Below are positions 1 to 5,316 of a stretch of DNA of 5,316 nucleotides, in pieces. The notes below the pieces were generated by a model that ran no database searches, was not told the origin of the DNA, and saw only the letters and a program-made list of their open reading frames with translations. The first letter of the stretch is position 1. Every line of letters begins with the position of its first letter. This DNA is from an uncultured Terriglobales bacterium (GTDB taxonomy: Bacteria > Acidobacteriota > Terriglobia > Terriglobales > Acidobacteriaceae), in the NCBI GenBank assembly GCA_955652845.1, contig CATPBY010000005.1, forward strand, positions 1 to 5,316, written 5' to 3'. The translations under genes were made by a program, and so were the position numbers.

Positions 1-121
1 CCTCGGCTCTTGGCTCTTGGCTTTTAGTCTAAGCTCTGATTGGAAAGCGTTATACTTAGCCAGAAGCTAAAGACTAATAGCTTCTGGAAGCTAAAGGCTA
101 AGAGTTAAGAGCTAAGCGCTT
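1..121. repeat. Inverted pair of degenerate heptamer arrays with a central hairpin
   Basis: This stretch downstream of atpG consists of 7-nt units. Bases 3-30 read TCGGCTC, TTGGCTC, TTGGCTT, TTAGTCT. Bases 87-121 read GAAGCTA, AAGGCTA, AGAGTTA, AGAGCTA, AGCGCTT, and two more units lie at 63-76. The two arrays face each other: bases 5-28 can pair with 90-113 over 24 consecutive positions, 18 Watson-Crick and 6 G-T when read as plus-strand RNA. Between them, 60-69 (CCAGAAGCTA) and 78-87 (TAGCTTCTGG) form a perfect 10-bp inverted repeat with an 8-nt loop. No T-run follows the stem in either direction, so it is not a standard intrinsic terminator, although it could stabilise or end the atp mRNA. 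Cyanobacterial STRR heptanucleotide repeats are an analogy only. No coding potential is seen here. Confidence 0.7.
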
Positions 122-131
122 GTTCTCGTTC

Positions 132-1175
132 TTACTGTGCTGCTGCTCCGCTGACAATCTCAATAATCTCTTTCGTGATCTTTGCCTGACGGGCTCGGTT
201 CATGGCCAGGGTCAGGGAATCGATCATGTCGGTGGCATTATTGGTGGCGGCGTCCATGGCGGTCATCCGAGCCGCGTGTTCTGCTGCTACCGATTCCTGC
301 ATTGCGCGGAAGATCTGGATGCTCACATACTTGGGAAGCAATGAGCGGAAGAGTTCCTCCGCTGGCTGCTCGTAGATGTAATCTACGGGAGCCGTGGCAA
401 ATTTTGCCGCCTCCGCGTCGATCTCTCGAGTATCCGCAGGACGAATTCCCACCCCGGCGCCCTTTGCGGCTTCCAGAGCCCGTTCCCGTTCCTTTTGTGT
501 CATTCCTTCAGCCTGGCGCACTTCCGGCGCGCCGATTTGCGCGATGGGCAGCAACTGTTCGACCACCAGACGTTGCGCGATGACCGACTTGAATTCGTTG
601 TACACCAGGTAGACGGAATCAATCTCTTCCTTCGCGTAGCGCTCGATCACTTGCTCCGCGAGTTCGGAAGCCAATCTGTACTCCACTTTGTTGAGTACGC
701 CGACGTGCTCGCCGATCAAAGCAGTCCGCGCTGTTTCCGGCGATTCCGTTTCCCGCGGCTTAGCCACGGGAAATCGCCGGCGCAGAAAATCGCGGCCTTT
801 GCGACCGATGGCTTCAATCTCAATATTCTTGCCGCTTTTCGATTCCAGAAAACGCATTGCAGATTTCAAGATGTTCGCATTGAATGCGCCAGCCAGCCCC
901 TTGTCCCCAGTCACCACGATAAGAAGCACGTTGTGCTCCGGACGCTGCGCCAGCAAGGGATGCTTGGGCTCCCCTGTCTCGGGGTCGTAAATCTCCGCGC
1001 GAGATACCAGCGACTTGAGCACGTTGGTCAACATCTGGGCGTAGGGACGCGCCGCCAAAGCCCGTTCCTGCGCGCGCCGCAGTTTCGCGGCCGAGACCAT
1101 CTTCATGGCCTTGGTAATCTGCCGCGTGTTAGTCACGCTGCGAATCCGGCGCCGGATGTCGAGTATGTTTGCCAT
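132..1175 (-). CDS. atpG: F1F0 ATP synthase gamma subunit, with a central insert
   Basis: Gamma is the central shaft of F1. It turns inside the alpha3-beta3 ring and couples proton flow through the c-ring to ATP synthesis on the cytoplasmic face of the membrane. The N-terminal helix is typical (IRRRIRSVTNTRQITKAM, residues 8-25). The Rossmann-like core begins near residue 82 with VTGDKGLAGAFN at 88-99, where many relatives have GLCGG. The C-terminal helix carries AARMTAMDAATNNA (301-314) and ends in the family signature ITKEIIEIVSGAAA (333-346). At 347 residues it is longer than the usual 285-300. Most of the excess lies between LLP (208-210) and YEQP (268-271), a charged and Ala-rich segment. 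That is where chloroplast and cyanobacterial gamma carry their regulatory insert. The protein has no cysteine, so thiol control of the chloroplast kind is excluded. The start is the conventional ATG before ANILDIRRRI; no clear Shine-Dalgarno precedes it. An 81-nt gap separates it from atpA. Confidence 0.97.
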   Translation of the reverse strand: MANILDIRRRIRSVTNTRQITKAMKMVSAAKLRRAQERALAARPYAQMLTNVLKSLVSRAEIYDPETGEPKHPLLAQRPEHNVLLIVVTGDKGLAGAFNANILKSAMRFLESKSGKNIEIEAIGRKGRDFLRRRFPVAKPRETESPETARTALIGEHVGVLNKVEYRLASELAEQVIERYAKEEIDSVYLVYNEFKSVIAQRLVVEQLLPIAQIGAPEVRQAEGMTQKERERALEAAKGAGVGIRPADTREIDAEAAKFATAPVDYIYEQPAEELFRSLLPKYVSIQIFRAMQESVAAEHAARMTAMDAATNNATDMIDSLTLAMNRARQAKITKEIIEIVSGAAAQ

Positions 1176-1256
1176 AAATCAGTTTGTGGTTTGGTCGCTA
1201 GTCGTTAGGCTTCGGCTGTGCGATCTTTGCGGTTAACACTTGTGACTCCCCAAAGA
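1176..1256. other. atpA-atpG spacer with heptamer and GATCTTTGCGG words
   Basis: This 81-nt spacer has no convincing promoter, terminator or Shine-Dalgarno site for atpG. It contains two in-phase heptamers, TCGCTAG (1195-1201) and TCGTTAG (1202-1208), and the word TGCGATCTTTGCGG (1219-1232). The latter matches 11 of 14 bases of TGCGTCCCTTGCGG at 2882-2895 in the atpH-atpA spacer. The repeats resemble the better-preserved arrays at 1-121 and 2799-2870. A functional role is unknown. Confidence 0.35.
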
Positions 1257-2792
<1,536 letters not shown>

Positions 2793-2798
2793 AGGGTC

Positions 2799-2870
2799 GG
2801 CTTCCAGCTCCTGGCTCCTCAGCTTTTGTGACTTACAACCCCTGACTTTTACTTTTTAGCTTTTAGCTTT
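2799..2870. repeat. Heptamer-periodic repeat in the atpH-atpA spacer
   Basis: Most of this spacer can be cut into 7-nt units on the plus strand: GGCTTCC, AGCTCCT, GGCTCCT, CAGCTTT from 2799, then degenerate units, then TTTAGCT twice at 2855-2868. The block from 2806 (AGCTCCTGGCTCCT) matches 11 of 14 bases of 5-18 minus a phase shift (GGCTCTTGGCTCTT begins at 5), and both are followed by a GCTTTT word. This points to two copies of one element family in the same operon and orientation. It lies 7 nt upstream of the atpA start on the minus strand, so it becomes part of the mRNA just ahead of the atpA ribosome-binding region. No strong internal promoter was found here. Confidence 0.6.
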
Positions 2871-2946
2871 TCGTGTCCCTTTGCGTCCCTTGCGGACGTT
2901 CTTTACGCCCCCTGGGCTAAATGCTCTTCACCGAACTTGATGCGAC
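2871..2946. other. Rest of the atpH-atpA spacer
   Basis: Downstream of atpH on the minus strand this segment holds a near-tandem word on the plus strand: GTGTCCCTTTGC then GTCCCTTGCGG (from 2873). No stem followed by a T-run and no clear -35/-10 pair is visible, so atpA is probably transcribed by read-through from the promoter ahead of atpF'. Confidence 0.3.
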
Positions 2947-3483
2947 CTAAGAGCTGATAGCTTCGCGGATCCGTTCCAGCTGTCCCCTGACTGAGCCGTC
3001 GTAAATCGTGCTGCCTACCCTCACCGTAGCCCCGCCCAATACCGATTCATCGCGCGAGTAGCGAGCGCGCACCTTTTTGCCGGTAAGTTTTCCAACTTCA
3101 GATTCCAATTCACGTCGCTCTCCGTCGCTCAATTCACGTGAGCTGGTGATTTCCGCTTCCGCAAATCCCAGCCGCCGGTCCAGTTCATGCTCCAATTCCT
3201 TCACGATCGGCCCCAGAAACGGAACCCGCCGGTGATCGATCAATACCGCCATAAAATTGCGCACCGGCTTCGAGATGCCTTCGCGGGCGGCGATGGCATC
3301 CAGTACGGCTCGTTTCTGCTCGGCGGGAATGGAAGGTGTTTCCCACACTTCCCTTAAGTCGCGGGCGCCGGCCACCAGGCTGACTAACGATTTCGCCTCC
3401 TGCAGGGTCAGGCTTGGATCCAGGCGTTGGTTAAACACTACGTCGGCGAAGGCGCGGGCATAGACGCTGGTGACGGAAGCCAT
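2947..3483 (-). CDS. atpH: F1F0 ATP synthase delta subunit
   Basis: Delta sits on top of F1 and ties the N-termini of alpha to the C-terminal ends of the b/b' peripheral stalk, acting as part of the stator. The 178-residue length matches the bacterial family. Family features are YARAFADVVF (8-17) at the start of the helical N-domain, NFMAVLIDHRR (76-86), and the C-terminal segment GGATVRVGSTIYDGSV (150-165) followed by RGQLERI. The start ATG lies 3 nt after the atpF stop codon. The purine-rich GGAAAGGG sequence in the end of atpF can serve as its ribosome-binding site, which suggests translational coupling. It ends with a TAG codon. Nothing is unusual in the protein. Confidence 0.97.
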   Translation of the reverse strand: MASVTSVYARAFADVVFNQRLDPSLTLQEAKSLVSLVAGARDLREVWETPSIPAEQKRAVLDAIAAREGISKPVRNFMAVLIDHRRVPFLGPIVKELEHELDRRLGFAEAEITSSRELSDGERRELESEVGKLTGKKVRARYSRDESVLGGATVRVGSTIYDGSVRGQLERIREAISS

Positions 3484-3486
3484 GCC

Positions 3487-4269
3487 TTAATGTCCGCCCT
3501 TTCCGCCATTCGCGCCGCCACCGTCGGGTTCGGTTCGAGAAAGCTGATCGGCAAAATTACGTATCAATCCCTGGTCAGTTACAGAATCCACCTTAATCTG
3601 CTTGATGGCGAGCGCAACCGCAAGATCGGCCGCGTAGGCCTGAAGTTCGCGGCGCGCGGACTTCGCTGCCGCCGCGATCTCCTGCTCCGCGGATTCGATA
3701 ATTTTGCGACCGTCTTCCTCTGCGGCTGCCTTGATCCGCTCTTCTTCCGCGACTGCATCGGCCTCTGCCGAGGCCCGCATTTTACCGATCTCGTTTTCCA
3801 ATTGCGAAAGCCGCGCGTCAATATCTTTGAGCCGCCGGTTGGCCTCTTCGCTGGCGCGCTGCGCATCCTGCATCGCCTTCTGAATAGAGTTGGTCCGGTC
3901 GCGGAAAAGTCCCGGCAGGTTCTTCTTGGATACCCAAAGGATCAAACCCGCCACTACCGCAAAATTCAGCAGAATACTCAACCAGTAAGCGTGCTCCAGG
4001 CTCAGGCCGGTTTTGGTCGCGATCCAGTTTACTGAGGAGGACTTCTTGAATTGGTCCTGATCGTCCTCGCCTGCGGCCTCGCGGCTTTCATGGGCTAGTT
4101 GAGAGGCTACGCCGCGCGGATGACGCTCACCCTGGCGCGCCGCGGAGTTTGAGTTCGCTGGGCCGGAATCTCGCGCAGCCCGCGCCACAACCGGAGCGAG
4201 CAAGCACACAAAAAGCGCAAGAGAAAATACCGGCAGAGCGCACTGAACGCTTCGCTTGGGTGCTGTCAT
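3487..4269 (-). CDS. atpF: F0 ATP synthase subunit b, long form with signal-peptide-like N-terminus
   Basis: This is one of two b-type subunits that form the peripheral stalk holding F1 against rotation. At 260 residues it is about 90-100 longer than a usual b subunit. Residues 1-9 are basic, 10-28 are hydrophobic and 29-31 read ARA, a plausible signal peptidase site. Residues about 32-90 form a polar, low-complexity linker. The family membrane helix lies at about 95-113 and is followed by KKNLPGLFRDRTNSIQKAM, the expected membrane-proximal segment. A long charged coiled coil covers about 125-235. The tail is glycine-rich and ends in GGH. The start overlaps the atpF' stop as ATGA, so the two are likely translated together. 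By analogy with cyanobacterial order I call it b and its upstream partner b'; the labels could be swapped. Whether the first hydrophobic segment is cleaved or stays as a second membrane anchor cannot be told from sequence. Confidence 0.9.
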   Translation of the reverse strand: MTAPKRSVQCALPVFSLALFVCLLAPVVARAARDSGPANSNSAARQGERHPRGVASQLAHESREAAGEDDQDQFKKSSSVNWIATKTGLSLEHAYWLSILLNFAVVAGLILWVSKKNLPGLFRDRTNSIQKAMQDAQRASEEANRRLKDIDARLSQLENEIGKMRASAEADAVAEEERIKAAAEEDGRKIIESAEQEIAAAAKSARRELQAYAADLAVALAIKQIKVDSVTDQGLIRNFADQLSRTEPDGGGANGGKGGH

Positions 4270-4736
4270 TGGCCGCCTGCAGGACGCTGCGCCATTGCCG
4301 GACGCAGCACCGTACGGATGATTTCAGAAGCCAGCCTTCCGATTTCCGCCTGCAGCCCGGCCTTAGCCTCTTTTGTATCGCGTTCGATGACCGTTTGAGC
4401 CTGTTCCACCTGCGCCTGCGCCTTGAGTCGCGCTTGAGCAACCGCCGCAGCCCGAGCTTGCAATGCCGCTTGCCGCCGTCCCTCCTGGCTCTTAAATAAC
4501 GCCATGCGAGCTTCCCTCAGGCGTTGCTCGTATTCCGCAGTACGACCTTCCGCAGCCGCGATGTCGGCGCGGGCTCTTTCCACCGCGCCTTCGGTTTTCG
4601 CTCGCCGCTCAGCGAGAATCTTGACTAAAGGCCTGTGCAATACCAGGTTGTAAACTGCATACAGCAACACTACCAGGATGATGGTGGGTACAGAACCAAG
4701 CAGTAATCCGCCTAACTGTTGCAGTATCTCGTCCAT
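4266..4736 (-). CDS. atpF': F0 ATP synthase subunit b' (second b-type stator subunit)
   Basis: This stator subunit is expected to pair with the long b subunit encoded next to form a heterodimeric peripheral stalk. The 156-residue length is standard for the family. A single N-terminal membrane helix covers about 11-33 and is followed by HRPLVKILAERR (34-45), the conserved basic and proline segment at the membrane surface. The rest is a continuous Ala/Glu/Arg/Gln-rich coiled coil (about 45-145) with a delta-contacting C-terminus. Sequence divergence from its neighbour fits a b/b' pair, as in cyanobacteria and purple bacteria, rather than a recent tandem duplication. It is the first gene of the operon. 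No Shine-Dalgarno is visible: the palindrome CTGATATCAG (4744-4753) occupies the usual position. The stop overlaps the next start by 4 nt. Confidence 0.93.
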   Translation of the reverse strand: MDEILQQLGGLLLGSVPTIILVVLLYAVYNLVLHRPLVKILAERRAKTEGAVERARADIAAAEGRTAEYEQRLREARMALFKSQEGRRQAALQARAAAVAQARLKAQAQVEQAQTVIERDTKEAKAGLQAEIGRLASEIIRTVLRPAMAQRPAGGQ

Positions 4737-4783
4737 TTGGATGCTGATATCAGTCTAGATTGAAAGAGGGCTTAAAACCCTTG

Positions 4784-4812
4784 AAGTTAACATTTTACGG
4801 GGATGCTGTCAA
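4784..4812 (-). promoter_or_regulatory. Candidate promoter of the atp operon
   Basis: On the minus strand a perfect TTGACA (4807-4812) is followed after 17 nt by TAACTT (4784-4789), a weak -10 with 3 of 6 consensus bases. The spacer also holds TAAAAT (4792-4797), a better -10 but only 9 nt from the TTGACA. Initiation would fall near 4777, giving a leader of about 40 nt before the atpF' ATG. Position and orientation are right for the operon, but the poor -10 keeps confidence moderate. Confidence 0.4.
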
Positions 4813-4833
4813 CGCGCGGCAGGTGCCGCTTCG

Positions 4834-4860
4834 GGAAGTTTCCAGGCAAGTTGGCAAGTC
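4834..4860. repeat. Three short direct repeats beside the atp promoter
   Basis: On the plus strand GGAAGTTT (4834-4841), GGCAAGTT (4845-4852) and GGCAAGTC (4853-4860) are three similar octamers; the last two are directly abutted. They lie 22-48 nt upstream of the candidate -35 box of the atp promoter, where activator or repressor sites are common. No known operator consensus is recognised. They could also be chance or residual repeat sequence. Confidence 0.35.
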
Positions 4861-4885
4861 CCTCATAAATTAAGGGAAAGAATCC

Positions 4886-4913
4886 TTGACATCTGAGCCA
4901 AGGAGTCTAGGAT
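4886..4913 (+). promoter_or_regulatory. Candidate plus-strand promoter
   Basis: TTGACA (4886-4891, 6 of 6) is followed after 16 nt by TAGGAT (4908-4913, 4 of 6, with the important first A and last T present). Initiation would fall near 4920 and run rightward, away from the atp operon and antisense to the 3' end of hflX. No plus-strand gene follows in the window. Its interest comes from the two hairpins that begin 8 nt after the predicted start. Confidence 0.35.
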
Positions 4914-4919
4914 GTAAAT

Positions 4920-4996
4920 ATCACCTCCGATCCAATTCAGGATCGAATGGGCCGCTAGCCAAGGACTGTCACCGCTTCTTGGTTGTCGGCCCATTT
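4920..4996 (+). ncRNA. Candidate structured RNA: two stacked hairpins
   Basis: Two hairpins abut. The first is CGATCC (4928-4933), a 6-nt loop, and GGATCG (4940-4945), a perfect 6-bp stem. The second pairs 4946-4965 with 4976-4995 around a 10-nt loop: 16 Watson-Crick pairs, 3 G-T pairs and one mismatch (C4955/T4986) in 20 positions, including AATGGGCCG with CGGCCCATT. The G-T pairs become A-C mismatches on the minus strand, so the fold favours a plus-strand transcript, and a candidate promoter lies just upstream on that strand. TTTAAATT follows the stem, a poor terminator tail. Alternatives are a 3' hairpin protecting hflX mRNA, a leader element read on the minus strand, or a relic of a mobile repeat. 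No known RNA family is recognised. Confidence 0.35.
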
Positions 4997-5035
4997 AAAT
5001 TGCTACAGCTTGGACAATGCCGATGCGGTGGGAAC

Positions 5036-5316
5036 TTAGTCCACCACCCATTCTCGCACTCTCCTCACGACCGATTCGGGGGCCTCTGCTTCCAGTTCCA
5101 CTAGACCGTCTTTATAGTGCCGAGCGTAGATCCGTGAGCGCGCTTCCAGCAGAGCCAGTAGCTTTCCCTCTTTTTGAGGCATGCGCAGCCGAACTCGACT
5201 GAGAGGATCTTCATGGAGCATCTGGTCGATTCGGTCGCGCAGGGTGCTCATGCCGATGTCTTTCGCCGCCGAAACCAGAACCGTGGTCGCATCATCGCGC
5301 AGCGAATCCCGCTGCC
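5036..5316 (-). CDS. hflX: HflX-type GTPase, C-terminal fragment (cut by the window edge)
   Basis: HflX is a ribosome-associated GTPase that helps split stalled or heat-inactivated ribosomes. Only the last 92 codons are present. The reading frame is open to the window end and begins inside the G domain. TTVLVSAAKDIGM contains the G5-type SA motif at the end of the GTPase fold, followed by the helix TLRDRIDQML. The remaining residues, RLRMPQKEGKLLALLEARSR through ESVVRRVREWVVD, match the small C-terminal domain of HflX, with the typical P-x-x-EGK segment. The ATG at 5249-5251 is internal, because conserved GTPase sequence continues upstream of it. The stop is TAA at 5036-5038. It lies 299 nt upstream of atpF' on the same strand; no intrinsic terminator with a T-run is seen after it. 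Another Obg-HflX relative is possible but less likely. Confidence 0.82.
   Translation of the reverse strand, partial: QRDSLRDDATTVLVSAAKDIGMSTLRDRIDQMLHEDPLSRVRLRMPQKEGKLLALLEARSRIYARHYKDGLVELEAEAPESVVRRVREWVVD

Noticed and set aside
60..87. Perfect 10-bp hairpin as a standard Rho-independent terminator for the atp operon
   Set aside because: It has only moderate GC content and no T-run after the stem in either direction. It is better described as part of the heptamer repeat structure.
495..1208. Plus-strand open frame (237 codons) opposite atpG
   Set aside because: It lies entirely over the well-supported atpG gene and its upstream spacer and has no family features.
2905..2960. Out-of-frame peptide ending KFGEEHLAQGA after atpH, as a possible frameshifted C-terminus or small gene
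   Set aside because: AtpH already ends at a normal family C-terminus, the frame has no start codon nearby, and the peptide matches no family I know. Chance reading is more likely.
3427..4035. Plus-strand open frame (202 codons) opposite atpF and atpH
   Set aside because: Antisense shadow of two recognised genes; no domain or ribosome-binding site is apparent.
4946..4995. A tRNA or intrinsic terminator at the strong hairpin
   Set aside because: There is no cloverleaf, T-loop or 3' acceptor pattern for a tRNA. The tail TTTAAATT on the plus side and CGATCC on the minus side are not proper T-runs.
4886..5104. Small plus-strand open frame (72 codons) across the intergenic region and the hflX end
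   Set aside because: Its first codons overlap the candidate promoter, half of it is antisense to hflX, and the strong hairpin lies within it. Nothing in the protein looks conserved.
5036..5251. A complete 71-residue gene starting at the ATG at 5251
   Set aside because: The frame continues open to the window edge, with the GTPase G5-type segment VLVSAAKDIG directly upstream, so this is the tail of a larger gene.

Overview
The window is almost entirely an F-type ATP synthase gene cluster on the minus strand. Read 5'->3' on that strand, the order is: the 3' end of an HflX-type GTPase gene (cut by the right edge), a 299-nt intergenic region, atpF' (b'), atpF (b), atpH (delta), atpA (alpha) and atpG (gamma), then a 131-nt repeat-rich tail at the left edge. 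The source looks like a moderately GC-rich Gram-negative bacterium. An Acidobacteriota member related to Koribacter-type lineages is my best guess, based on protein character and on intergenic regions built from degenerate AGCT-type heptamers. That is an impression without any database search behind it.

Layout from right to left. (1) 5036-5316: C-terminal part of hflX. (2) 4737-5035: a structured intergenic region. It holds a candidate atp promoter (minus strand), three short direct repeats next to it, a candidate plus-strand promoter, and two adjacent hairpins that fold clearly better as plus-strand RNA. (3) 4266-4736 and 3487-4269: two different b-type stator genes overlapping by ATGA. The second encodes an unusually long b subunit with a signal-peptide-like N-terminus. 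(4) 2947-3483 atpH, then a 154-nt gap dominated by a 7-nt periodic repeat. (5) 1257-2792 atpA, with all catalytic signatures intact. (6) 132-1175 atpG, which carries about 40 extra residues where chloroplast and cyanobacterial gamma subunits carry their regulatory insert, but has no cysteines. (7) 1-131: two heptamer arrays in inverted orientation around a perfect 10-bp hairpin.

The five atp genes supply the peripheral stalk (b'/b/delta), a catalytic-ring subunit (alpha) and the rotor shaft (gamma) of one complex. Subunits a and c are not upstream, because hflX is there. Beta and epsilon are not in the window either. The order b'-b-delta-alpha-gamma is that of the cyanobacterial atp1 operon, where beta and epsilon lie in a separate unit. 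The coding content is well-known housekeeping machinery. The less ordinary signals are the candidate plus-strand RNA at 4920-4996, the heptamer arrays, the gamma insert and the long b subunit.
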